Positions 19,871 through 32,629 of a DNA stretch of 64,000 bases are shown here, piece after piece. The position numbers and the translations under genes are program-made. Source of the stretch: Cladocopium goreaui (lineage: Eukaryota > Sar > Dinophyceae > Suessiales > Symbiodiniaceae); the NCBI GenBank assembly GCA_947184155.2, contig CAMXCT020000125.1:558001-622000 (forward strand), given 5' to 3'. How positions within the stretch are numbered: position 1 is the first letter of the stretch; each line of letters starts with the position of its first letter. The notes beneath the pieces were generated by a model. It worked only from the letters and a program-made list of their open reading frames with translations. It had not been told where the DNA came from and made no database searches.

Positions 19871-20263
19871 ATGACAAAGAAGGGGCCCTTTTTTGGTCCT
19901 CAAAACGTAAGAAAAAGCAGGCGCGCAAAAAATGGCCCTCCCCAGTTCAAGTTTCCACTCGCAGCTGTTGTTGGTCAAATCAGCTTCAACTTGAAATAAA
20001 CGCTTCAACATATTTGCCACAACGAAGGGACCAAAACTGGACCCTCCAGGGGGGACCGCTTTTGATTTCAAGGGGGTCCACTTTCTGACCCCTTTTTAAA
20101 CACGTTTCCTTTGCACAGGGGTCCAAAACTGGAGCCTCAACAGATTGAATCCGGTACCTCAGATAGATCATAACATCTACCGTTGAACAATAGTCAAACC
20201 TTGCATTTGCGATGATCTGCGATGTGGCCATTGCCGCGGCCACCAACCCACAAGAAAACAACA

Positions 20264-20772
20264 TATATATATATATGTATTATATATAATATATTATATA
20301 TTATATATTATATTATTATATATTATATATTATATATTATATATAACAAATTATATATTATATATTAAAGATTAAATATTAAATATTAAAAATTAAATAT
20401 TATATATTATATATTGAATATTAAATATTAAATATTACATAGTATATATTCTATATTATATATTATATATTATATATTATATATTATATATTATATATTA
20501 TATTATATATATTATATATTATATATTATATATTATATATTATATATTGTATATGATATATTATATATTATATATTATATATATTATATATTATATGTTA
20601 AAAAATATATATTATATATTATAAATTATAAATTATAAATAAAAAATTATAAATTATAAATTATAAATTATAAATTATATATTATATATTATATATTATA
20701 TATTATATATTATAAATTATAAATTATATATTATATATTATATATTATATATATATGTATATATATATATAA
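20264..20772. repeat. AT-rich satellite (TATATTA)n
   Basis: About 500 bases built from ATATTAT, AAATATT and AAATTAT variants with very little G or C. 20773-21418 contains no gene I can support; the phrase GATACGAYCGTTCAGATT occurs twice there (about 20993 and 21353). Confidence 0.9.
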
Positions 20773-21418
20773 TTGTATGAACGACATGATTGCGAGAAAC
20801 AAAACGCACAGTGAACAGCGCGGATAAACAATTTAGGAAAAAGTATGTATTATTATCCCGCAAATTATTTTCGTTTGTGGTAGCAAATTCCATATCTGCT
20901 ACTGTGGACACAAATATTTACACACTGAGATAAACGAATGTCTTCATCATGCACGCTTGAACAAAGTGCACACAAGTGCATTGCATGCATGGATACGACC
21001 GTTCAGATTTTTTTGTTTTTTCCTCGGGTATGGCCGATGTCGCACTGTGGCTCGGTCCTTACTTGAGCATAAGCAGTCAAAACGACATTTGTCCAAGGAC
21101 CCACAAGATCCAGAAGTGCAGGCAAATCACAACCAACCAAAAACCACACAAAACAATAAGACGACCCGCAAATCCCCCAGCCAGATTTGCATTTCGTCAA
21201 AAAACAGCAAACCAGACCCACAAAGGCGCAAGAGCCCAAACAAAAACAACCACAAAAAAGATTTGGTAAGGGACAGGTCTTACCACTGTGTCACACTCAA
21301 AAACATGCAAAAATTAATTATCCACCACGACATTCATTGAAACATAGACATCGATACGATCGTTCAGATTCTTTTTTCCGTCCAACGCTTTCATGGCTTT
21401 CACCAGGTCATTCAACAT

Positions 21419-21938
21419 GTCGACGAATTGCACGAAGGAATCGTGAGAAGATCGTAGAATTCATTTTGTGACTTCGGAAGAAAGAACTTTGTTTGACATT
21501 GATCGGAGAAGTGTAGTTTGTTTTGTCTCTCTGAAAGGCATTCAGAACTGGAGTTGCTAACAGATCTGAGGGAGACATCATGAATCATGTTTTGGTGCTT
21601 GAAATGTTTCAACGTTTTTCAAATACTCAAACTCATTTAAACAAACAAACCATGTCTTGATGTAAAGACTTTTTGTGAGGACATGTGTTTTTGATCGCTT
21701 TTGTGAAAGTTAGCAGAAAGATGCTGACTGGCGACTCCGCATCATTTTGTGTCAAGGCGTGACACACCAACAAGAACCATAGCGACATGAGCAAGACACC
21801 TTGTTGCTTGTGTGTTTGGTAAAAGTGGCTGAGCTCTGGGAGTGGTTGACTTGGTTGCGTGGACGGTCTTAGTGAGTTAAGGACGACGTCCTGGACGCTG
21901 ACCCAAGTAGGTTTCGAAGGTTGTGGTTACCTTCCGCA
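21419..21938 (+). repeat. Truncated 5' LTR of element A
   Basis: Matches 38157-38700 apart from a 24-base segment present only in the 3' copy (about 38274-38297). The first roughly 285 bases of the LTR are missing here; unrelated sequence precedes 21419. It ends TTCCGCA immediately before the PBS. Confidence 0.85.
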
Positions 21939-21950
21939 TGGTAGCGGAGC
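21939..21950 (+). promoter_or_regulatory. tRNA primer-binding site, TGGTAGCGGAGC
   Basis: TGGTAGCGGAGC follows the LTR directly and would pair with a tRNA ending GCTCCGCTACCA. The identical 12 bases follow the 5' LTR of element B at 39780, so the two families share a primer. Confidence 0.75.
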
Positions 21951-21976
21951 TGCCTGCTTGCTGCGCGCAAGTAGGA

Positions 21977-22146
21977 ATGGATCCAGGTAGTGTGAGCCAA
22001 GGTTGTGGTATGGCTGAAAGAGGTGAAGGAGGTAATGGCACCGGAAATGGTGGTTGTAACCGTAGTGACGGATTGCCGCCAGTGCCAAGAACGCCTAGTC
22101 AGCAAGGTAGTGGATCTGGGATGGATGGACAAACACCTGAAGTAAG
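21977..22146 (+). pseudogene. Gag fragment 1 of element A
   Basis: Begins at ATG as MDPGSVSQGCGMAERGEG and continues as a Gly/Ser/Pro-rich segment to PSQQGSGSGMDGQTPEV, where the P1 element interrupts it. The insertion junction reads GTAAGTA followed by CTATCGGG. The equivalent position of element B reads GTGGATCCAGGAACC, that is VDPGT. Confidence 0.6.
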
Positions 22147-22148
22147 TA

Positions 22149-23123
22149 CTATCGGGTGACACGTTTTCATTGGTAAGAATCCGGGTGAAATTTGAAGCCG
22201 TTACCAGCTTCACGACATGTCCATGCAATGTAAATAAAAAACATGGGCTACGGACTTCTTTGCAACACGAAGCAGACGAACAGTAAGTAATTAAGTGACA
22301 CCGCCGCCTTCAATGATGGCTAACAACCAAAGAAGCAACAAGTGAACGAACGAAAATGCTGCTCTCAATGATGGCAAGTAAGTAATGTATATGTTTCAAA
22401 GCTTCTCTCCAATTTACATATCCAACAAACGCATTTTGTCATCATTGAGGGCGGCGCTTCAACTTAACTACTTGATGTGTCTTTGCTAGGGAAGAAAATA
22501 CAAGGGGCTCAGACTCAGAGAAACAAATCAAAATTCACAGAAACCAACAAATAAAAACGAACCTATCGAAATAAACAAGGAAATAAAGGAGCCGACGAAA
22601 TTCAGGGAAATATGCAGAGAAATTCAGAACCTTGAAAGAAGCCCGGGGATATGGGAAAGAAAAGAATTCGGGAAAATCAATATGGAAAACACTGACAATA
22701 AAGTAGCGGTTCGGGGAAATAAATCATGAATTTCCGGATATAAATGAACGATGCAAGAAACAAATAAGGAGCACAGGAAACAACAAGAACGCAAGGAAAT
22801 AAACAGCGAAGTGAGCGCAATAGTCCAAATAGAGCATGCATGGAAATACATCATGAATTCAGGGCAGCGAGCAAGGAACTCGAAGCGCTCCAGCAGCTCA
22901 ATAAGGAGCTCTGGGAAATGAATATGGGACTCAAGGAAATAAACAAGGCACCTGGGGACATAAATACGCGATTGAGGGACATAAATCAGAAACCCCGGAA
23001 ACAAAAAGACGTTCAGGGTCAAGAACTCTGGGAAACAAAAAGAGGTTCAGGGAATAACAAAGCGATGAAAATAGCTTCAAATTTCACCCGGATTCTTACC
23101 AATGAAAACGTGTCACCCGATAG
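22149..23123 (+). mobile_element. TIR element P, copy 1
   Basis: 975 bases bounded by inverted repeats of about 50 bases starting CTATCGGGTGACACG and ending CGTGTCACCCGATAG, with TA on both sides. No transposase frame is present, so this is a MITE-like, non-autonomous DNA element. The inner 500 bases are purine-rich, built from degenerate GGGAAATAAAC units; the 22840-23214 frame (ELEALQQLNKELWEMN) merely reads that repeat. Confidence 0.8.
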
Positions 23124-23125
23124 TA

Positions 23126-24510
23126 GTTGCAGTTGCCGTACGCTGGTGCTGTGCACCACAATGCTAAAAAGCTTTCCCAGACCTAGTTTTTTAGATTGCA
23201 CAAGGGCAGCGTAAAGCCGTTAAATCGTAAAGCTCAATTTTCTTCAAAAAGGCTCTTTGATGTTTTAAAAAAGTCCCAACTTTACCACTTTATGATTTTA
23301 TGATTTAATGATGCGATTTTCAATCTAAAATGTAAAACCAAAGGTAATTGAGAGAGGGTGGAATTTAAAAATAGCCACGAACTTTTTCGCAAGACTAGGA
23401 AGGGTGTTTTGGGCTTATTCCCATTTCATCCTTTTCCAATGGATGCATATTTCAATCAGCAACATGACAAGAAGAATGTCAAGACTGTCTATATCCGTGT
23501 CAGGTCTAAAAAGCATGAAATCAAGCCCCCTCTTTAAAGTCATTTTCACCTTGGTTCGCGGCAATGCTTGGAAAGCAGGCACGTATGGAAACATGATGTT
23601 GATAAACAGGACAAGATGGACGACAGGCAGCATCCATCAATCGATTTGCATGTGCTATCACCTTGGGACATGTCAAGAACCACCACTGGTTGCTTCTTGC
23701 GCTGGAAACCTTCATGACAGACATGCTCCCAAACTGCGGAATTTTGTTCATAGTCAATGACATGTTTGAAGCCAAGCGGTGGTGTTGAAAATGAAGCAAA
23801 ATGTGGCTTCATCTACTGAAAATTCGACAGAAGCGCAACCAAAAATGGAAGCAGAAAATGGCATCAGGCATTCACCGGCAAGCAGCGCAAAGTCTACTCA
23901 ATAGCCTTTGTTTTCTCATTGCTACGCTGCAGTCGCATACGCGCGGAGTTTAAGAAAACGTTGTCGTCGTCACTGCTGGCAGGCAATCGTGCCTTCAGAT
24001 AAAGCAGCTTCCCTGAAATACTTTGAACAGAAAAACCGTAACCAGGAAAACCCTTGAAAGCACACTTCAATAAATGTTCTTTTTGATGGTGGGCGCCGTC
24101 ACTTTTGTTCTTCAGCACTGATGAACCAGTTCAAATCGGCGTTCCTCAAGACCCCAAGATCAAAACCAGCGAAATACTTAGATTAAATTTTCATCCATTG
24201 GAAAAGGATGAAATGGGAACAAGCCCAAAACACCCTTCCTAGTCTTGCGAAAAAGTTCGTGGCTATTTTTAAATTCCGCCCTCTCTCAATTACCTTTGGT
24301 TTTACATTTTAGATTGAAAATCGCATCATTAAATCATGAAATCATAAAGTGGTAAAGTTGGGATTTTTTAAAACATCAAAGAGCTTTTTTGAAGAAAATT
24401 GAACTTTACGATTTAACGGCTTTACGTTGCCCTGGTCCAATCTAAAAAACTAGGTCTGGGAAAGCTTTTTAGCATTGTGGTGCACAGCACCAGCGTACGG
24501 CAACTGCAAC
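23126..24510. mobile_element. Long-arm inverted-repeat element Q between the two P copies
   Basis: 1385 bases with inverted arms of roughly 330 bases (23126-23455 against 24182-24510), beginning GTTGCAGTTGCCGTACG and ending with its complement. TA flanks it on each side. The unique centre (about 23460-24175) has no transposase; a minus-strand frame there (VIDYEQNSAVWEHVC) is unrecognised. It looks like a foldback-type non-autonomous DNA element. Confidence 0.75.
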
Positions 24511-24512
24511 TA

Positions 24513-25488
24513 CTATCGGGTGACACGTTTTCATTGGTAAGAATCCGGGTGAAATTTGAAGCCGTTACTAGCTTCACGATATGTCCATGCAATGTAAATA
24601 AAAAACATGGGCTACGGACTTCTTTGCAAGACGAAGCAGACGAACAGTAAGTAATTAAGTGACATCGCCGCCTTCAATGATGGCTAACAACCAAAGAAGC
24701 AACAAGTGAACGAACGAAAATGCTGCTCTCAATGATGGCAAGTAAGTAATGTATATGTTTCAAAGCTTCTCTCCAATTTACATATCCAACAAACGCATTT
24801 TGTCATCATTGAGGGTGGCGCTTCAACTTAACTACTTGATGTGTCTTTGCTAGGGAAGAAAATACAAGGGGCTCAGACTCAGAGAAACAAATCAAAATTC
24901 ACAGAAACAAACAAATAAAAACGAACCTATCGAAATAAACAAGGAAATAAAGGAGCCGACGAAATTCAGGGAAATATGCAGAGAAATTCAGAACCTTGAA
25001 AGAAGCCCGGGGATATGGGAAAGAAAAGAATTCGGGAAAATCAATATGGAAAACACTGACAATAAAGTAGCGGTTCGGGGAAATAAATCATGAATTTCCG
25101 GATATAAATGAACGATGCAAGAAACAAATAAGGAGCACAGGAAACAACAAGAACGCAAGGAAATAAACAGCGAAGTGAGGGCAATAGTCCAAATAGAGCA
25201 TGCATGGAAATACATCATGAATTCAGGGCAGCGAGCAAGGAACTCGAAGCGCTCCAGCAGCTCAATAAGGAGCTCTGGGAAATGAATATGGGACTCAAGG
25301 AAATAAACAAGGCACCTGGGGACATAAATACGGGATTGAGGGACCTAAATCAGAAACCCCGGAAACAAAAAGACGTTCAGGGTCAAGAACTCTGGGAAAC
25401 AAAAAGAGGTTCAGGGAAATAACAAAGCGATGAAAATAGCTTCAAATTTCACCCGGATTCTTACCAATGAAAACGTGTCACCCGATAG
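24513..25488 (+). mobile_element. TIR element P, copy 2
   Basis: 976 bases, near-identical to 22149-23123 and in the same orientation, with the same CTATCGGG...CCCGATAG ends and TA flanks. Very few differences are seen, so the two copies are of similar, recent origin. Confidence 0.85.
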
Positions 25489-25490
25489 TA

Positions 25491-25777
25491 ACATGCCCCA
25501 GCAGCAGGCCACAGCAACAACAAGCAAATGTGTCACAGAACGTACAGGGATTTGCGAGCACGACAAACCTGGATGCAGGTGGTCAGGTAGGTCCGGTGCA
25601 GGGATGTCAACAAGGAAATGTCCCCGGAATGCAAGGACCGGGACCAGCATGGTTTGGTGCGCAATGGATTCCCCAACAACAAACGTTTATGCAACAGAAT
25701 TCGCAAGCGCGTGTGCCAAGTTATAGTTGTGCGAGTATGCCTGGTGGACCAAGGTCTGGAGATTTTCCAAACTTAGG
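25491..25777 (+). pseudogene. Gag fragment 2 of element A
   Basis: The frame is rich in glutamine, proline and glycine (QQQQANVSQNVQGF; GPGPAWFGAQWIPQQQTFMQ) and ends SGDFPNLG at the TTAGG target site. Fused to the downstream flank without the nested element and one TTAGG, it reads on as FPNLGVNPMSCQG, in frame. That fixes the nested insertion as falling inside this gag. Confidence 0.7.
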
Positions 25778-27423
25778 TGTGAAAAACGTCACATGCAAGT
25801 ACACCGCATGTGTACTCAAATCAACGCTTTCGTTATCTTACTACGCCAGACGCAAACACCTACTGTGTTTGCAGCTCCGCAGATACTTACTTCCCCACAA
25901 AGTCAAATAAAGGAACTTGTTCCACCCCGACTCCTAAGTGCACGTCAGACTCCTTCTTTTCTCTCCAGACGCCACACACAACGGAACAGGTCAACAAGAT
26001 CCAAGGCAGGCACACGGCCACAAACCACAAGGGGAAGCAACAGGAAAAGTTCCAGGTGTGGCTACTGTTTCCAATGCCCTAGGTGACACTGCAGTTCAGT
26101 TCGCTTCGGAACACTTGACACCACTCCCTTGAGCCGATGTCTCAACTGGGAAACTCGATTCCAGGTTTCCAATACACAACCTTCCCTCAAAGGTTGTTGA
26201 AACAATTCCAAACTGCTATGATATACAAATCACCTAGTCACAAAAAACGTCAGAAACATTTCCAAAAGTTCTCAAGTCAAACTGGTTCTCGTCCAAACGC
26301 AAGTAACCAGCTAGCCGGTGTTACTAGTCTCTACCAAATGTCTAGACTAGTCACACGGCTAGTCAAGAACGAAATGATTCACTCAAATTCCTTTACAAAA
26401 TCCTCTTGCAATACAGAACAACATGGGAACCTCATGTTCCATCTCCAAAACAGTTCTTCACATAGATATGTGCTCCCATAGTGCCAAACTACCAAGGAGA
26501 GTAAAAATGTTCTGCTCGACTTCTCCACAACAGTTCTTCACACAGAGATATCTTCTCATAGTTCCAAACCGTCGAGGAGAGTAGAATACTCTGCTCGACT
26601 TCTCAGCTAATATCCAGTCATAAACAGTCATAGCGCTAAAGTAGTTCGCTTACTGTCATAACCAAAAGTCAGCAACAAGTCACAGGCATAAAGATCATAA
26701 TGCAGCTCTCCAGATCAAGTATCCGGAGGTTGAATAAGATACGTAGGCATTGTCCTCACAATGCCGAAGTATCTCACATACTCAAAAGATCTGCTTGACT
26801 TCTCAGCTAATGTCCAGTCATAAACAGTCATAGCGCTAAAGTAGTTCGCTTACTGCAATAACCAAACGTCAGCTATAAGCCACAGATATAAAGATCACAA
26901 AGTAGATCTCCAGATCAAATACCCAGAGGTCAAAGAAGATACGTAGGCATTGTCCTCACAATGCCGGAGTATCTCACATACTCGCAAGAAGTAATCAAAT
27001 AGGCTTCACCAACATCTCAGATGTACGAAGCAATGACAAGAATCGAAACGGATGATCCAAAACCATCTCAGTTAGATTCATACTCCTCCAAGAGGTCAAA
27101 GAACTTCCGAGATCGATGGAATCATAGCATCCCGACTCAACTGCATAGCGAATGCTTCTGGAAGCATTCGCTCAGTATCATAAAGCTAAATAAAGCTCCA
27201 AACTGTACTTAAAGTGTCTTGAACTCCGTGTAGATTCACTCAGATCCACAGGTCGATATCTCAGAGCAACTCCGGCAGCTTCAAATACTACAAAGCAATA
27301 TCGAAACTGCTCAAGTCTGTTGCAGACATCTTCCCATAGTCCAGTTCCACTACCAAATACTCAATGAATGGCAGGTCGCACCAAAGCCAAGTTGTAACCC
27401 TGTAAGGGACACAAACTTTCACA
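25778..27423 (-). repeat. 3' LTR of the nested element
   Basis: 1646 bases, plus-strand ends TGTGAAAAACG and ACTTTCACA. It contains a tandem duplication of a unit of about 193 bases (about 26594-26786 and 26787-26985, starting TCTGCTCGACTTCTCAGC), also present in the other LTR. ORFs inside have no recognised product. Confidence 0.9.
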
Positions 27424-27431
27424 CCCCCTTT
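27424..27431 (-). promoter_or_regulatory. Polypurine tract of the nested element
   Basis: Minus strand AAAGGGGG directly before the LTR start TGTGAAAG. The same motif precedes the 3' LTRs of elements A and B. From 27432 to 28900 I see no gene with recognisable content; a 93-codon minus frame (27975-27694) is unassigned. Confidence 0.75.
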
Positions 27432-28907
27432 CGAGATGTCATTCATTCTTCTCTGTACACACATACTAAAGTCACATCCAGAATGAACTTCGCCATACCT
27501 TCAATGTCAAAAATGTGTAGAAGACTTTGTATTCACCAATAGACTTTGACATTCCATCAGTGCAGTACATCTTCAAGATAATGTCGAGGACTTGTTTGAA
27601 GTGCTCGTAGATGTTCTTCATCCACCAGCAAAATGAAGTCCAAATTCTTCTGAAATAACTGTCTCTGAGAATTCAACTGATTTCAGTCCACCTTCAGCTT
27701 GGAATCCCGGTTGAAAGCAAGATAGAATTGATCCAATTCTGGATGATTCTCAAAATAGAAACAGTTGTCTTTCCAATGCTTCGCTCTTCACAATGAAATA
27801 GTCGATCCATATCCATAACCATCGCCATCGCTGATTTCAGCAATACTCCAGGGATATCTCCAGAAGCAAAACTTCCACCAATCTTCAGCCAGTCGAAAAC
27901 CATCAATTCAGAATCCATCAATCGTACCAGGTATCTCTTCAGAACGATATCTATCTTCCAATACCAGATCATCAACTGATCGAAGGAACCATGGCGTCAA
28001 TTCGCGACCAACTACGGTGCTGTTTGTGGTTCCCTAGAACAAACGAAAACACCAACAACACACACACACGAGATCCAAGACGAAGACAGACGAAGCACTG
28101 TCGGAGTCAACACAAAAAACAAGGCCGACTGTTTCAGCTAATCCGCATCCTCCAATGGAAGATAAACGTGTCAGACAAGCGAAACTGTCATCAGCCTCAA
28201 ATACTCACAGTCCAAAATCCACATTCGTGGTGTCACTAGTCTTGAACGTGAATACATTGATGCACCAGGCAAACTCAGCTTCAAACAAGCTATATACTAG
28301 ATGTGCTGAGCTTCGGACACGCTAGATACCAAGCGCTTTAAGTTTCGGGCACGCAGGGTACTAGATGCGCTAAGCTCAGGGCAAATCTCCAAGGCTGGAC
28401 CTTGTCCCCCTTTTGAGATAAAGTCCATCAACCCTCAAAAATGAATTCTGGCCATCATAAAAGCTGATCTATTACATAGTCAAACAAAGAAAACAAATAC
28501 CAAAACACTCTACAAGCATACTACTTACAAACACATGAACCGCGTCAGGGAAATCCATTCCACTGACATCAATAAAGATATATATTCACACATCAAGAAT
28601 ACAGTTTCAACAAGATTGACATGTACCTCAAGCCAGGGATGTCCAATCCACTGCCATCAACGGACAAGATAGCGACTAAACGTTCAGATCAAACACAAGA
28701 TCTTACAGGTGTTTCCATCAGACATTTAGCCTGGATCCTTACTGATTCTTCTTTCATTCAAGAATCGGATCTGGCCATGTCATCATCTGGAAAAATGGCG
28801 GCAGACAAAAAACACAGAATTAAAGACAAGCCACCATCGACATCGAAACAACCACGATGCACAAGCTCACAACAAGTTCACACACATGTCCATGGACAGC
28901 ACAGACA

Positions 28908-29030
28908 TGAAACTTTTCTTACCAAGAGCTGATCCTTCCAGGATACAACTCACATACATGTTCATGTGCAATACATGCATGAGACCTTTCCTACCAAGAG
29001 CTGATCCTTCCAGGATACAACTCAACTCCA
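28908..29030. repeat. Direct repeat of about 50 bases
   Basis: Two copies of a stretch centred on TACCAAGAGCTGATCCTTCC lie about 70 bases apart (28921 and 28992), each preceded by ACATGAAAC or CATGAGACC. They lie in the non-coding part of the nested element. Confidence 0.7.
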
Positions 29031-29383
29031 CAATGCAAGCTTCTCACCCCCTTTCAAGATCTGCTTCCCTTCTCTCCCTTTTGCAGCGCAAAAGGATCCA
29101 GAGTGATCATAGCGAACACGTGCAAACTAGAGTGAACCTCGAGCTGGCCAGCGGTTGACAAACCAATTACCAACTATTCTCTCTATTGCACAAACTGCCA
29201 GGAATTGACAAGATATACAGACCCTGGACTCCATCCAAAGGACACGGCGGTACTGCTGCTTGCCGTCTCTCAGCATGCCGAGTCCATTCGGGGCCCACAG
29301 GGCCGTAATGGCTGAAACCTGGTCGCCACGATAAGGAGTGGGTGAAAGCGTTCGTAAAACGCCACTGCCTGGGTCCCTCGTGA

Positions 29384-30511
29384 CTATCCCAGTTCTCTGA
29401 CTGGGAGTTGAAATACCCATCGGGGCAGTGGGACGCTGTTCACCTGGACGTTCTGGGCAATAAGCCATGAACAAAGAATCCGGTAACGTTGGCGGCGGGG
29501 GCAGCCCCGGGGCAGCCCCGCAGGCATTGGGTGTCCACTGAGAGGTCCCGCATGCATTGGGTATCCACTGGCAGGTGCCGCAGGCAATGGATGTCCACTA
29601 GCAGGTGCCGCCGGCATCGGAGGTCCACTGGCAGGCGCGGCAGACATTCTCATAGATGGTGGAGTGCCTCCAGGTAACCCCGCCCCGGGCACGGCAGCTG
29701 TCTCTGTCGGCCCAACCATGCCAGGAGGATTGACAAGTGGGTTCGGTGGAAAGAATCCACCCATCTCCACCCTCTCAGGCGTCTCAGGTGTGTCCATATG
29801 GATCCCTTCCGGTGTCCCCATCACACGGACAAGCTCCTTGAGGTGTCGGCTGACTTCCTCAAAACCGCCCTGAAGACACTGTTCAAGCCTTTCACCCTGA
29901 GTCTTGATCTCTTCCCGAACAGCTTTGACATTGTTCTCGATCGTCTCATTCCCCGACATGGCCCACTTCCCAACATGGGAGAATTTGTCGAATGCTTTCA
30001 ACAATTTCACAATCTCGGCACTCTGGTGTGACACCGCTCCCGTCACGGCAGTAGTACCATATGACTGGGCCTTCAATTGCTCTCGAAGCTCGCTGAATCC
30101 TTTCGAGAGCTCTTTGCGGGCGTCACTAACATTGTCCACAGCCAGACCCAAGTCCTCTGTCAAGGTGGTGAGCTTGGAAGCGCAGTCACCGATGTTCTTT
30201 GCCAGAGCATTACTTACCATCAAGACTGATTTCTCAGCTTCTTCCGGCAATGCCTCCACTGGTGGTATCTCTGCTCATGGACCAACATCCCCATTCAAAC
30301 CTTGGCTTTCATGGGCTTCGGTCGCGGTACGGCCACGCGACCGTGACCGCCCACGGTGCTCATCACCTTCTTCCCCATGAGCTCCATTGCCATGGGCACG
30401 GGCATCTCCATCGGCCGACATTCCTAGCAGTACCCGTTCGAGACGATTGCGCAGAGCTGACACTACCCTGTTCGACAGGCCAGGCTGATGATAGAGCCGC
30501 ATTCCCTGCAC
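29384..30511 (-). pseudogene. Gag-like structural ORF of the nested element, one in-frame TGA
   Basis: One frame of about 375 codons is interrupted by a single TGA at 30277-30275. Upstream of it is a segment rich in Arg, Gly, His and Glu (RGRSRSRGRTATEAHESQG). Downstream is a helical region of about 130 residues (KLTTLTEDLGLAVDNVSDA; ERLEQCLQGGFEEVSRHL) and then a Pro/Gly/Ala tail with four imperfect copies of a ten-residue unit like SGHPMPAAPA, encoded by a 30-bp tandem repeat (about 29530-29640). No catalytic motif is present. The layout suggests a structural particle protein; the ORF at 15486-16602 has the same plan. Confidence 0.55.
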
Positions 30512-31216
30512 TCTTCAGGTCTCCACCAAGACATCAAATCAATCCAACAACCAACATGAGATGCATGCTTAACAATACACAACAACTAACAAGACTGTTT
30601 CCCAAAATTCCAGATGCTACCAACATACCGGAATTTTGCGAACCAGTAGCACATGTCCCAACATGCAACCAAAGTCTGGATTCATTTCCAACACAGCAAA
30701 ACAGGGAAAACTGACTGTCCTTCTCTACAAAACGCCAGAACAGTCACCATCCCTAAAACAAGTCAAAACGAGTTCTCGTGAGTTCACTGTGCACTCCCTG
30801 CTGTATGCAGCACAAACTCAAAATCAAATCGATTGACAGGCATGCAAGTGTTCTGGAAATGAACCTGTCTCCGTGGTTTTGCAAGAACCCTTCAACAAGT
30901 CATCTTCGCAAAAACTGCACTCGCCAACTGACAAACTGACAAATAAAAACCTAACTGCAAAACAAGGAGCATTGCACAAAACACTCAAAATTGTTTGTGT
31001 TTCATTTGTTTGTTTCGTTTCGTTTGTTTCGTTTCGTTTAAAAGTGAGATTCCACATGACTGCATTCCACACTCTTGCAACATGACCGCATCAAAATACT
31101 GAAATGTGCCAATCACCGATTGCACGCACTCAAACCGCACTTTCCACCATTTTGCAACAACTCACACAGCTGAGCCTAGAGACCTAAAGTACACTAATCT
31201 ACAACTCACCCACGCT

Positions 31217-31485
31217 TCAGTTTCGATCAGGACGTTCACGAACTGGCTCATAGACAACCATCTGATCGATGATCCGATAAAGCAACCTTCCTTGCCCATC
31301 ATATTCTTCAGGAAGAAGAAGTCCATACCAACGGAACTCACCTTTCTGAACTTTCTCCAGTACATTTGAGTCGCACTCAAATCGATTCTGGAGGTATAGA
31401 TATCTGGTGAGATCCTCTGAAGCGTCCGCAGTTCTTCCAACTGTGGTGGGGCGACAGCGATCCAAAGGCGGATGCTATCCTCCAT
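31217..31485 (-). pseudogene. Small ORF, paralogue of the 32278-31904 ORF, frameshifted
   Basis: Starts MEDSIRLWIAVAPPQLEEL and, after a shift near 31370, continues as SNVLEKVQKGEFRWYGL and GRLLYRIIDQMVVYEPV. These two halves match the beginning and end of the neighbouring ORF (LKLWIALTPKQLEEL; GILEK, EYRWHGP, GRLLYRISEMAV). The family is unknown to me. Its duplication inside one element suggests useful or once-useful cargo. Confidence 0.5.
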
Positions 31486-31903
31486 TGCTCTAAAATCAAA
31501 AACAAATTAGATCCCTTCACTCAGCAAAAGCAAAACAAATGGCTTCGCGGCATCGATGCAGACATGCAATGCAACTAATGCTTCATGTGGCAAACAAAAC
31601 ACTCACTGCAAATCTCAGTACAGGCTGATCTCTTGACTGTGATCCTTGCCGCATACAGTTCCTCTGAACCAACGACCCATGACCCTACAGTCAAGCTTCA
31701 ACTCCGCATGACAACTCCACGTGCCCAAATGCACAGTTTCCCCACAGCAATGCAAACTGTCCGTTCATCACATGAGCAACGCAGACCCTCCAGGCTGCCG
31801 AAGGAACTCTTTCTTCTTTCCCTTCCGCATTTCAAACTGGGACTCAAAAACTATACCTAAGACCCCATGGTCTGCCCGATTGCTATACTTGGACCCTGAC
31901 CAG

Positions 31904-32278
31904 TTAAATGAACTTAACAGCCATCTCACTAATGCGGTACAACAAGCGCCCTTTGCTGTCCCACTCTTCACATTTCACAGGCCCATGCCAGCGGTACTCA
32001 GTGGGCTTAGTCTTCTCCAAGATTCCACTCTCAACCTTTTGAAGGTACCCGAGCGCAAAGACTTCCATTTCCATCACCGCATAGTCTTTCTGATGGTGTT
32101 CACCCTTCAAACCTTCAGGCGTCCAATCCATAAAGTACTGGGCACGATCCACAGCCTCCTTAGGTCCCAAGCGCAGGTCAAAGCGACCAGAATATTCATC
32201 TGGAAACACCTCATTGCCCTTGTTCAACTCTTCCAACTGCTTAGGCGTCAAAGCAATCCAGAGCTTGAGCGACTCCAT
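31904..32278 (-). CDS. Small accessory ORF with LW-ALTPKQLEEL / GRLLYRI domain
   Basis: About 124 codons from ATG 32278. It begins MESLKLWIALTPKQLEEL, has a middle segment with SGRFDLRLGPKEA and YFMDWTPEGLKGEHHQ, and ends EYRWHGPVKCEEWDSKGRLL followed by YRISEMAV. It is compact with no membrane segment or cysteine cluster. A diverged tandem paralogue lies 400 bases further on. I do not recognise the fold; the conserved QLEEL and GRLLYRI blocks mark it as a genuine protein family rather than chance ORFs. Confidence 0.55.
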   Translation of the reverse strand: MESLKLWIALTPKQLEELNKGNEVFPDEYSGRFDLRLGPKEAVDRAQYFMDWTPEGLKGEHHQKDYAVMEMEVFALGYLQKVESGILEKTKPTEYRWHGPVKCEEWDSKGRLLYRISEMAVKFI

Positions 32279-32629
32279 GTTTGAAACGCACACACACGGC
32301 CACGGTCTCAGAGCTCTTGACACAAAACAGTCACAAACAGCTGCGGAAACATGAGTAGAGGTTCATCCAAAGCTCATACTCTTGGAAACCAAAACTCCCA
32401 CACTTCTCATGTGCAAACATCACAAGACTGACCCAACGGCTTTCTCTGTCGCTTCCAGCTTTACCTCTCTCAGCCAACGACCTTATACACCTCTAGGTCA
32501 CAAACAGTTCAACGTTTCAAGCTCCCGCATCAAAACAGAGCTAAACGGGTCATTTCTTTCCAGGCAGCCAACCGCAGAGCACAAAAGCTATTTCTACTGA
32601 CGTCTCCTCCTAAACCAGCAAACTATGGC

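Noticed and set aside
22840-23214. Coiled-coil-like ORF in element P (and its twin near 25204)
   Set aside because: The residues follow from purine-rich GGGAAATAAAC repeats; the twin copy ends at a different point.
25806-27000. Plus-strand ORFs such as 25810-26082 and 26137-26481
   Set aside because: They lie within the LTR and recur only as LTR copies (34116-34410); no gene support.
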